Made by a program: the position numbers and the translations under genes. This document shows, piece after piece, positions 1 to 5,468 of a stretch of 7,282 bases of DNA (positions are counted from its first letter, which is position 1; the number at the start of each line of letters is the position of its first letter). Source of the DNA: JAQVEB01 sp028698105 (GTDB taxonomy: Bacteria; Bacteroidota; Bacteroidia; Bacteroidales; Dysgonomonadaceae); NCBI GenBank assembly GCA_964293155.1, contig CAXYYA010000083.1, positions 1-7,282 of the forward strand. Reading direction: 5' to 3'. Below the pieces are notes generated by a model. It made no database searches. It was not told the origin of the DNA and saw only the letters and a list, made by a program, of their open reading frames with translations.

Positions 1-22
1 TTCGTTCAACATGACAAAATGA
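1..22 (-). repeat. Edge of a probable dispersed Bacteroidota intergenic repeat
   Basis: Read on the minus strand the bases end in TTTGTCATGTTGAACGAA. This matches, from memory, the start of a short sequence (roughly GTCATGTTGAACGAAGTGAAACAT) that recurs between genes in many Bacteroidota genomes. Only the first part lies inside the window, so its full length and any palindrome cannot be seen. The assignment rests on recall of the motif, not on a second copy within this window. Confidence 0.35.
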
Positions 23-189
23 AACCGACATAGTATTTTTTACACAGCCTGTAAAGGGACGTGGCAATTGATGTAGGACATTATGCGGATAATCATATAA
101 AAAATAACGAAGTAGGGTGATGCAGCATGTCAAAAGGCTGTTTATTTTCAGGCGACAAAACAATTATCGTGGAGAGCAGGCCGGCTATG
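1..189. other. Non-coding region downstream of cdsA
   Basis: No open reading frame here has recognisable protein content on either strand; the longest minus-strand possibilities are about a dozen codons. There is no convincing hairpin plus T-run terminator for cdsA. A 7-bp inverted pair (ACAGCCT at 44-50, AGGCTGT at 135-141) is too widely spaced and short to interpret. The first 20 or so bases resemble a dispersed repeat, listed separately. A gene cut by the left edge cannot be excluded. Confidence 0.5.
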
Positions 190-1038
190 TCAGGCAAAGG
201 GAAGAATGTCCATGAAGATCATCAGGTAGAGATAGATGGCGGGAATAACGATGAGCAGACTGTCAATGCGATCAAGAATGCCGCCATGGCCGGGGATGAT
301 GTGTCCGGCATCCTTCACCCCGAAAGTGCGTTTTATGAGCGATTCAAACAAATCGCCGATTGTTCCGAACAGCGAGACCACCAACGCGTATCCGATCCAA
401 AAACCGGTGGAATAGCCCGGAGTGAAATGCGCGAAGATCAATCCCGCGGCTATAGTGAAAATAATTCCTCCCACAAATCCCTCTACCGATTTCTTCGGCG
501 AGATGCGTTGGATGAGCTTGTGTTTTCCGAAAAGCGATCCCACGAGGTACGCAAACGAATCGTTTACCCAGATAAACACGAAAATTGCCAACATCAACAC
601 ATTGTGGTATTCGTTATCGGTGTGCGTGTAGTGATAGGAAAGCAGCAGCAACAGGCTAAAGGGCAACGTGATGTATATCTGTCCGAAAACGGAAAAAATG
701 ATGGACTGCAGAATATCGTTCCGGTTCAGCACGATCCCCGATACGAAAAGCGCGAGCAGATAGGCCAAAACGGTTGCCGGAAAAACATATTTGATGACGT
801 CTTCGAGAAACAAGTAGGCCGAAAAAAAAATGAGCACGCCAAACACAATGTTGAATATTTTGCTGATGGCGTGTGTGGTTTCGTTTTCCACCATTCGGTA
901 AAACTCATACAGCGCAATAGCCGTAACCACGCCAAAAACAGCCATAAACGCATGTTTGCCGCCAAATATACCCAACAACAGTACAGCGATGTAAACAATG
1001 CCGGCAAGCGTTCGCGTGAGGAGGTTTTTTTTGTCCAA
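190..1038 (-). CDS. cdsA: Phosphatidate cytidylyltransferase (CDP-diacylglycerol synthase)
   Basis: CdsA is an inner-membrane enzyme that joins CTP and phosphatidic acid into CDP-diacylglycerol, the precursor of the bacterial phospholipids. The 282-residue protein is mostly hydrophobic, with about seven or eight membrane segments starting near residues 11-26, 31-46, 60-78, 86-104, 115-134, 146-168, 187-204 and 213-228. The family signature is complete near the C-terminus (about residues 233-260): SLIKR, then KD at 242-243, PGHGG at 249-253 and DRID at 256-259. These acidic residues bind the metal ions needed for catalysis. The start is chosen as TTG at 1038: no ATG lies between the upstream in-frame stop and the conserved N-terminal stretch KKNLLTRTLAG. 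The gene follows the DUF5606 gene by 42 bp and is probably co-transcribed with it. Confidence 0.93.
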   Translation of the reverse strand: MDKKNLLTRTLAGIVYIAVLLLGIFGGKHAFMAVFGVVTAIALYEFYRMVENETTHAISKIFNIVFGVLIFFSAYLFLEDVIKYVFPATVLAYLLALFVSGIVLNRNDILQSIIFSVFGQIYITLPFSLLLLLSYHYTHTDNEYHNVLMLAIFVFIWVNDSFAYLVGSLFGKHKLIQRISPKKSVEGFVGGIIFTIAAGLIFAHFTPGYSTGFWIGYALVVSLFGTIGDLFESLIKRTFGVKDAGHIIPGHGGILDRIDSLLIVIPAIYLYLMIFMDILPFA

Positions 1039-1080
1039 ATCGGGCGTTTTTTTATAAAATGGATAGAGAAAACGAGTTTT

Positions 1081-1623
1081 TTAGTGTTTGGTGCGGGAGT
1101 GAGTTTCGGCTTTCTTAGCCTTGGTATCGGCTTTGGCGCCCCCTGTACTTGTTTTTTTCTGTTTGGGTTCCGGTTTCTTCTCTTTCACTTCCGCTTTGGG
1201 CGTTTCTTCGGCCGTGTCATCGGTTTCTTTTTTTTCAACCGACTCAAAATCAATGTTATGCTCAACGAGGATATTATACCAACTCATCAGTTTCCTGATA
1301 TCGGAGGCGTAAACCCTTTCCCTGTCGTACTCGGGAAGGATTACTGCGAAATAGGAAAAAAAGTCGTTGTTCTGAGTCTTATTATCAAGCGCAACCGCTT
1401 TGCTGTTTTCTTTTTCCTTTATCTTTGCCAGCACATCTTTCAAGGGCACATCGCCTTCGTCTGTGTAGATGGAAACATCGCTGAGCGCCACCACTTTTTC
1501 GGTCATGTAAACCGGAATGCGTTTTCCGTCGGCAAGCGATTCCACGATATTCAAATTTTTTCCGGTAGAGATCAATTTATATAATCCCGGTTTTCCCGAA
1601 ACCGATAATATCTTTGTAAGCAT
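1081..1623 (-). CDS. DUF5606-family protein of unknown function
   Basis: The 180-residue protein looks like the DUF5606 family, found in Bacteroidota, whose function is not known to me. The N-terminus has the characteristic form ILSVSGKPGLYKLIS (residues 5-19), followed by a compact region to about residue 72 (KRIPVYMTEKVVALSDVSIYTDEGDVPLKDVL). A second conserved block, FFSYFAVILPEYDRERVYASDIRKLMSWYNIL (about 88-119), ends the folded part. From about residue 128 the tail is low-complexity and rich in Lys, Glu, Thr and Pro, probably disordered and strongly basic at the end. There is no signal peptide or membrane segment, so it is likely cytoplasmic. It is the first gene of an apparent pair with cdsA, behind a recognisable promoter. 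Translation starts at ATG 1623. A regulatory or nucleic-acid-binding role is possible but not shown. Confidence 0.85.
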   Translation of the reverse strand: MLTKILSVSGKPGLYKLISTGKNLNIVESLADGKRIPVYMTEKVVALSDVSIYTDEGDVPLKDVLAKIKEKENSKAVALDNKTQNNDFFSYFAVILPEYDRERVYASDIRKLMSWYNILVEHNIDFESVEKKETDDTAEETPKAEVKEKKPEPKQKKTSTGGAKADTKAKKAETHSRTKH

Positions 1624-1671
1624 AGCAATATAAATTAGTTCAAAAAATTAAAGTAAATCAATTTGAAATCA

Positions 1672-1702
1672 CAAAAGTAATGAGAGAAACTGGTATTTGC
1701 AA
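1672..1702 (-). promoter_or_regulatory. Bacteroidota-type promoter for the DUF5606-cdsA pair
   Basis: On the minus strand a perfect -7 box TACTTTTG (TAnnTTTG) lies at 1679-1672. A TTG that can serve as the -33 element lies at 1702-1700, with a 20-nt spacer. This fits the TTTG-N19-21-TAnnTTTG consensus of the Bacteroidota primary sigma factor. The -7 box is 48 bp upstream of the ATG at 1623, giving a leader of about 40 nt. This is the best promoter in the window. Confidence 0.65.
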
Positions 1703-1781
1703 CTTTTCAATTTAAATGTTTGCGCATTGTTGATAAATGATATTTTGCGGAGCAGCATGCGGTTTTTCAAAAAAAATAGCG

Positions 1782-1789
1782 TACTTTAG
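1782..1789 (+). promoter_or_regulatory. Possible -7 box for the lactonase-family gene
   Basis: TACTTTAG differs from the Bacteroidota -7 consensus TAnnTTTG at one defined base and lies 32 bp before the ATG at 1822. No TTTG is found at the expected -33 distance. An alternative is TTTG at 1719-1722 with TATTTTG at 1741-1747, but that box lacks one base of the usual spacing. Either could drive the gene; neither is strong. Confidence 0.28.
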
Positions 1790-1821
1790 CATATTCAAAC
1801 CCAATTTAAAACACTTTTACG

Positions 1822-3006
1822 ATGAATAAAAATATTATTTACGCACTTATGGCAATGCTTATGTTGTTCTCGTGTACAGGAAACAGATCGGGAAAGGACA
1901 CCGATAAGGCCGGTAAGGATACTTTGGCCCTGGTTCCCTCCGATGGAGATATGTTTATGCTGGCCGGGACGTACACTTCGGACGAAGGCAGCAAAGGGAT
2001 TTACGTTTACCGTTTTAATACCGGAACCGGAAAAGCCGATTCGGTGAGTATGGTTGAAGTGGTTAATCCCTCGTATCTGGCGCTTAGCCCCGATGAGAAA
2101 TTCGTGTATTCCGTGGGAGAGAACGGCGATGGGAACAGCGGCGCGCACGCTTTCGCATTCAATAAAAAAACCGGAACGCTCACGCTCCTTAACTCGCAAA
2201 ATACCGACGGCTCAGGGCCGTGCTACATTGTTATAGACAGCAAAGGGAAAAACGTGCACACGGCCGATTACGGCAGCGGCACGCTCTCGTCGTTTCAGGT
2301 GAATGACGACGGAAGCCTCACGCCGCTGGTCTCGCTGATCCGTTTCACGGGTTCGGGCGCCGATACCACGCGTCAGAAAACGCCCCATGTGCATTGTGTG
2401 CGCTACTCGCCCGACGGCAGCTATCTGTTTGCCACCGATCTGGGAACCGATAACCTATACCGTTTCACGGTTACGGGCGCACCTTTTGAAGGGCAGCCGG
2501 AATTTTCGGAAAGCAGCCTGAAGAAATTCGCGACACCGCCGGCAACCGGCCCGCGTCATTTCGATTTTCATCCCAACGGGAATTATGTGTATTTGCTGGG
2601 CGAACTGTCGGGACAAGTGATCGTTTACGATTACAATAGCGGCATTTTACCACAAAAACAAACAATTCCTGCCGACACCGTTGGCGGCCGCGGCAGCGCC
2701 GATATTCATGTTTCGCCCGTCGGACGTTTCCTCTACGCCTCCAACCGGCTGAAAGCCGATGGCATAGCCATTTTCTCCATCAACCCCGACGACGGAACGC
2801 TCACCAAGGCAGGTTATCAACTGACAGGGAAGCACCCGCGCAATTTCGCGATCACGCCCAACGGTAAATTTCTGCTTGTGGCAAGCAGGGACGATAACAA
2901 AATCCAGGTGTTTGCTGTGGACAAGGAAACCGGCCTGTTGACGGATACCGGGCAGGATATCGTCCTGAGTAAACCTGTGTGTGTGAAGTTTGCCGAAATG
3001 GAGTAG
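1822..3006 (+). CDS. Lactonase-family beta-propeller lipoprotein (6-phosphogluconolactonase-like)
   Basis: The 394-residue protein belongs to the seven-bladed lactonase family that includes YbhE/Pgl, which hydrolyses 6-phosphogluconolactone in the oxidative pentose phosphate pathway. Residues 1-18 form a lipoprotein signal peptide ending in LFSC, with Cys18 as the lipidation site. A short Lys/Asp-rich linker precedes the propeller from about residue 43. Propeller blades show repeated strand-turn pieces such as YLALSPDEKFVYSVGE (85-100), VRYSPDGSYLFATD (193-206), FDFHPNGNYVYLLGE (247-261), IHVSPVGRFLYASN (295-308) and FAITPNGKFLLVAS (342-355). Conserved family residues are seen in HVHC (189-192) and GPRHFDFHP (243-251). 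Because the protein is a predicted lipoprotein outside the cytoplasm, a role on cytosolic 6-phosphogluconolactone is doubtful; another sugar lactone is an alternative. It is a single gene, divergent from DUF5606-cdsA and converging with metA, with 43 bp between the stops and no visible terminator there. Confidence 0.88.
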   Translation: MNKNIIYALMAMLMLFSCTGNRSGKDTDKAGKDTLALVPSDGDMFMLAGTYTSDEGSKGIYVYRFNTGTGKADSVSMVEVVNPSYLALSPDEKFVYSVGENGDGNSGAHAFAFNKKTGTLTLLNSQNTDGSGPCYIVIDSKGKNVHTADYGSGTLSSFQVNDDGSLTPLVSLIRFTGSGADTTRQKTPHVHCVRYSPDGSYLFATDLGTDNLYRFTVTGAPFEGQPEFSESSLKKFATPPATGPRHFDFHPNGNYVYLLGELSGQVIVYDYNSGILPQKQTIPADTVGGRGSADIHVSPVGRFLYASNRLKADGIAIFSINPDDGTLTKAGYQLTGKHPRNFAITPNGKFLLVASRDDNKIQVFAVDKETGLLTDTGQDIVLSKPVCVKFAEME

Positions 3007-3049
3007 GTGTAATAAGAAGTTGCCGCAGTATCAGCGAAAATAGTGATGC

Positions 3050-3985
3050 CTATAATTCTCCCAATGCTTCTATTTCCTGCAAATTAAATGGTGTAGCCTG
3101 ATACACAAAGTAGTTCAGCCAGTTTACGAAAAGCAGGTTGGCATGGCTTCTCCAGCGCACCACCGGCGCGTTGTCCGGATTGTTTTTGCGGTAGTAATTT
3201 TTCGGTAAATCCACAGAATCCAGCCCCCGTTCCTTATCGCGCGTGTATTCGTTGTGCAGGGTGAGCGGCGAGTACTCCGAGTGTCCGGTTACGTAAAACT
3301 CACGTCCGCCGCGCGACGAAACAATATACACGCCGGCTTCTTCCGATTCCGATAAAATGGTCAGCTCCGGGTGCTGCCGGATATCTTCGGCGTAAACCGT
3401 GGTGTGGCGGCTGTGCGGCGCGTAAAACTCGTCGTCGAATCCGCGGAACAGCGGAAATATTTTATCGTTTACCGTGTGTTTAAACACCCCGAAAAGTTTC
3501 TGATCCAACGGATACTTTTGAACCCCGTAAAAATGATACATTGCCGCCTGTCCGGCCCAGCAGATATAAAAGGTGGAGGTTACGTGCGTGCGCGCCCAAT
3601 CGAAGATGCGGGTTAATTCGTGCCAGTAATTCACTTCCTCAAACGGCAGCAACTCCACGGGAGCGCCCGTAACGATAAAACCGTCGTAAAAATGTGTGTT
3701 GATAGCCGAAAAGGGTTTGTAGAACTCCATCAAATGTTCAATAGGCGTATTTTTCGGGGTGTGCGTCTCAATTTGTATAAAATCGATCTCCACTTGTAGC
3801 GGCGAGTTGGACAGCAACCGGATCAAATCGGTTTCCGTGGTTATTTTAAGCGGCATGAGGTTGAGCACGGCGATCTTCAACGGACGAATGTCCTGCGTGG
3901 AAGCGCGTAAATCGTCCATCACGAAGATGTGTTCGTTGTTCAATATCTCTATCGCGGGTAAGTTGTCGGGTATATTTACGGGCAT
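3050..3985 (-). CDS. metA: Homoserine O-acyltransferase, predicted acetyl-CoA-specific
   Basis: MetA acylates the hydroxyl of L-homoserine, the first committed step from the aspartate family toward methionine, in the cytoplasm. The 311-residue protein has the usual length and a complete active site: nucleophile Cys142 in YICWAGQAA, His235 and Glu237 in TGHSEY. Family work on MetA links residue 111 to the acyl donor: Gly for succinyl-CoA, Glu for acetyl-CoA. Here TGAPVELLPF puts Glu at 111, so acetyl-CoA is predicted despite the common name homoserine succinyltransferase. The start is ATG 3985 (MPVNIPDNLP). The frame stays open upstream to a GTG at 4219, but that adds 78 Lys/Glu/Gln-rich residues coded by heptad repeats, which I treat as non-genuine. 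There is no clear Shine-Dalgarno site. It is last of four leftward genes; expression from the upstream pyrB promoter is possible but would need passage through the repeat array. Confidence 0.95.
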   Translation of the reverse strand: MPVNIPDNLPAIEILNNEHIFVMDDLRASTQDIRPLKIAVLNLMPLKITTETDLIRLLSNSPLQVEIDFIQIETHTPKNTPIEHLMEFYKPFSAINTHFYDGFIVTGAPVELLPFEEVNYWHELTRIFDWARTHVTSTFYICWAGQAAMYHFYGVQKYPLDQKLFGVFKHTVNDKIFPLFRGFDDEFYAPHSRHTTVYAEDIRQHPELTILSESEEAGVYIVSSRGGREFYVTGHSEYSPLTLHNEYTRDKERGLDSVDLPKNYYRKNNPDNAPVVRWRSHANLLFVNWLNYFVYQATPFNLQEIEALGEL

Positions 3986-3992
3986 GTTTTTA

Positions 3993-4047
3993 GTTGTGAG
4001 TCGTGAGTTTTGAGTTCTGAGTTCCGAGCTATGGGTTATCCTCGTCC
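3993..4047. repeat. Degenerate heptad repeats continuing the array toward metA
   Basis: Five consecutive 7-mers GTTGTGA, GTCGTGA, GTTTTGA, GTTCTGA and GTTCCGA (3993-4027) share the form GTYNYGA (TCRNRAC on the minus strand). Three decayed units follow (GCTATGG, GTTATCC, TCGTCCT), and the register then runs without slip into the TTGYTYY array. The distance from 3993 to the matching phase at 4049 is 56 nt, exactly eight units. The tract ends 7 bp before the metA start codon. Confidence 0.75.
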
Positions 4048-4194
4048 TTGTTCTTTGCTCTTTGCTCCTTGTTCTTTGTTCTTTGTTCTTTGTTCTTTGT
4101 TCTTTGCTCTTTGCTCTTTGTTCCTTGTTCTTTGCTCCTTGTTCCTTGTTCTTTGCTTCTTGTTCCTTGTTCTTTGCTCCTTGTTCCTTGTTCT
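4048..4194. repeat. Heptanucleotide tandem array, 21 units of TTGYTYY
   Basis: The 147 bp are exactly 21 uninterrupted 7-bp units. With a=TTGTTCT, b=TTGCTCT, c=TTGCTCC, d=TTGTTCC and e=TTGCTTC, the order is a b c a a a a a b b d a c d a e d a c d a. Every unit fits TTGYTYY, so the minus strand is nearly pure purine with one C per unit (RRRRCAA). No unit carries a stop codon on either strand in any register, so long meaningless reading frames cross it in all frames. These give Leu/Phe/Cys-rich peptides on plus and Lys/Glu/Gln-rich peptides on minus. The array fills most of the 233-bp gap between the flavin reductase stop and the metA start. Confidence 0.95.
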
Positions 4195-4207
4195 CCCGCA
4201 AGCGGGA
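4194..4207. repeat. Short perfect hairpin at the edge of the heptad array
   Basis: TCCCGC-AA-GCGGGA is a 6-bp inverted repeat with a two-base centre, sitting between the last heptad unit and the flavin reductase stop codon (12 bp beyond). On the plus strand it is followed by TTTT, but no plus-strand gene ends here. In the direction of transcription (minus) no T-run follows, so it does not look like a normal terminator of the flavin reductase gene. Confidence 0.55.
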
Positions 4208-4218
4208 TTTTCGCTGCA

Positions 4219-4809
4219 CTACAATTTGCTTTTTTGTTTTCGCGCTTTTTTGCCTTGCACGCTCCAGCCGAATTTTCCGATTTTTTTGCCGAGGCCATAG
4301 TAGTGTCCGTGCGAGTAAGCGAGAAGCTGAGCTTGTTGCATATCGAAACGGCCTGTTTTCGGATCAAAAAACTGTTCGTCGGCTTGCACGTTCACCACTT
4401 CGGAAATAAACATATCGTGCGAACCCAAGGGAATGATCTCTTTCACCCGGCACTCGATACAAATGGGCGATTCCTCAATAGTCGGTGCATTCACCACCGA
4501 TGCTTTACCCGGCGTGAGCTTCATCTTGCTGAATTTATCGTAATCCTTACCTGAACGAACGCCGCACCAGTCGGTGGCATGTGCCAGCTCTTCGGTGGTG
4601 AGGTTGATCACAAATTCCATGTTGCGCTTCAGTATTTCGTATGAATGACGCGAGGGGCGCACCGATATATAACACATGGGCGGATCGGAGCAAATGGTGC
4701 CCACCCAGCTAAGGGTAATAATATTGTATTCATCGGGAGCGCTTCCGCAACTGATCATCACCGCCGGCAGCGGATAGATCATGGTTCCCGGTTTCCAGTT
4801 TTGTTTCAT
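4219..4809 (-). CDS. Flavoredoxin-like flavin reductase family protein
   Basis: The 196-residue protein belongs to the flavin reductase-like, FMN-binding split-barrel family. Members bind FMN non-covalently and pass electrons between NAD(P)H, flavin or partner proteins; the partner here is unknown. The N-terminal part MKQNWKPGTMIYPLPAVMIS and the segment NIITLSWVGTICSDPPMCYISVRPSRHSYEIL (29-60) form the typical flavin-binding core. LGSHDMFISEVVNV (128-141) is the conserved late strand, and YSHGHYYGLGKKIGKFGWSV (165-184) is a C-terminal motif seen in Bacteroidota homologues. The tail is Lys-rich. I chose ATG 4809; an upstream in-frame ATG at 4827 would add MAKSQI, but those codons are part of a heptad repeat. 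The gene lies 130 bp after pyrI and 233 bp before metA. From memory, a flavoredoxin gene next to pyrBI is common in Bacteroidales. Confidence 0.87.
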   Translation of the reverse strand: MKQNWKPGTMIYPLPAVMISCGSAPDEYNIITLSWVGTICSDPPMCYISVRPSRHSYEILKRNMEFVINLTTEELAHATDWCGVRSGKDYDKFSKMKLTPGKASVVNAPTIEESPICIECRVKEIIPLGSHDMFISEVVNVQADEQFFDPKTGRFDMQQAQLLAYSHGHYYGLGKKIGKFGWSVQGKKARKQKSKL

Positions 4810-4812
4810 AAT

Positions 4813-4847
4813 TTGGCTTTTGGCCATTGGCTTCTGACTTTTGGCTC
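4813..4847. repeat. Second heptad repeat (AAGCCAA on the minus strand)
   Basis: Five contiguous 7-mers TTGGCTT, TTGGCCA, TTGGCTT, CTGACTT and TTGGCTC occupy 35 bp. On the minus strand they read as AAGCCAA-type units ending only 3 bp before the flavin reductase start codon. The unit differs from the TTGYTYY array, so it is a separate family with the same 7-nt period. Its presence explains the spurious upstream in-frame ATG at 4827. Confidence 0.75.
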
Positions 4848-4880
4848 TGCGTTGGGTTGATGAACCAAAAAATTGTTCCT

Positions 4881-4936
4881 TTGGCTTTCCTTTCTAACTT
4901 CCACTTCCCTGCTAATAGCCAATAGATAGCCGCCGA
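4881..4936. repeat. Degenerate heptad-like remnants in the pyrI-flavin reductase gap
   Basis: Weaker 7-nt periodicity continues after a phase change: TTGGCTT at 4881, TAACTTC at 4895, CACTTCC at 4902, CTGCTAA at 4909, TAGCCAA at 4916 and TAGATAG at 4923. GCTAATA followed by GCCAATA (4911-4924) is a near-direct pair. The units are too diverged to call a clean array, but they suggest that most of this 130-bp gap derives from heptad repeats. Confidence 0.35.
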
Positions 4937-4939
4937 CAG

Positions 4940-5392
4940 CTATTTTAAAACAATTTCCTCTTTTCTAATTTTCAATTCACAATAATGGCATTGCAGTTCC
5001 ACTTTCTCTTTGTCTATCACATGAAAACGGGTTTTCATCGGTTCGTTGTTGGTAATGCACTTCGGGTTGTTGCACTTCACGATCTCGATGATCTCGTCCG
5101 GGAGCGCAACGTTTTTCTTCTCAACTACTTCAAAGTTTTTGATGATGTTGAGGTTCACCTTCGGCGCTACCAGCGCGATGCGGTTGATCTCGTCTTCCGC
5201 AAAGAACTTATCGGACACTTTGATGATCCCTTTCGCGCCCATTTTTTTACTTTTCAGGTTGTTCCCGATGGTGATGCGATTGTTTAACCGCTGCAACCCC
5301 AACAATGTAACCACTTTAAAAACTTCTTCCGTCGGGATATGGTCAATTGCCGTTCCGTTTTCGAGTGCAGCTACCTGTAATTCTTTTGTCAT
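4940..5392 (-). CDS. pyrI: Aspartate carbamoyltransferase regulatory chain
   Basis: PyrI is the regulatory chain of aspartate carbamoyltransferase. It binds nucleotides (CTP and ATP in the well-studied enzyme) and holds catalytic trimers together in the holoenzyme. The 150-residue length is typical. The N-terminal allosteric domain (about 1-98) includes the conserved AIDHIP (15-20), LGLQRLNNRITIGNNLKSKKMGAKGIIKV (31-59) and INRIALVAPKVNLNII (69-84). The C-terminal zinc domain carries all four ligands: Cys107, Cys112, Cys135 and Cys138 (C-x4-C-x22-C-x2-C). ATG 5392 is the start; AGGGAG 8 nt upstream on the minus strand could serve as a ribosome binding site. It follows pyrB by 76 bp with no terminator, as expected for a pyrBI operon whose products form one complex. 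Confidence 0.96.
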   Translation of the reverse strand: MTKELQVAALENGTAIDHIPTEEVFKVVTLLGLQRLNNRITIGNNLKSKKMGAKGIIKVSDKFFAEDEINRIALVAPKVNLNIIKNFEVVEKKNVALPDEIIEIVKCNNPKCITNNEPMKTRFHVIDKEKVELQCHYCELKIRKEEIVLK

Positions 5393-5400
5393 AGGCCTTT

Positions 5401-5416
5401 CTCCCTAAAGGAGGAG
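5401..5416 (-). repeat. Short CTCC/GGAG palindrome in the pyrB-pyrI gap
   Basis: On the minus strand CTCC-TTTAG-GGAG (5413-5401) forms a small hairpin with a second CTCC-like copy just outside. It lies about 8 bp before the pyrI start codon and contains the AGGGAG that could be the pyrI ribosome binding site. It resembles, from memory, CTCCTCCTTTAGGGAG-type sequences scattered between Bacteroidota genes and is similar in form to the hairpin in the pyrB leader. Confidence 0.45.
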
Positions 5417-5468
5417 TATTTTTGTTGTAAATTTTTCGACTTGTGTTTAGATAATCCTTTTCACGGAT

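Noticed and set aside
127..1584. A 485-codon open frame on the plus strand across cdsA and the DUF5606 gene
   Set aside because: It is entirely antisense to two well-supported genes, its protein has erratic composition with runs of Phe, Gln and Arg, and it resembles no family I know.
3993..4194. A CRISPR array
   Set aside because: The units are contiguous 7-mers with no unique spacers, and no cas genes are nearby.
4194..4207. TCCCGCAAGCGGGA followed by TTTT as a rho-independent terminator
   Set aside because: The T-run is on the plus strand where no gene ends, and the stem is only 6 bp with a two-base loop.
4010..4554. Overlapping open frames on both strands over the heptad array, with Leu/Phe/Cys-rich or Lys/Glu/Gln-rich repeats that mimic membrane or coiled-coil proteins
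   Set aside because: The 7-bp unit has no stop codon in any frame, so all frames stay open by composition. They also overlap the flavin reductase gene and lack any conserved domain.
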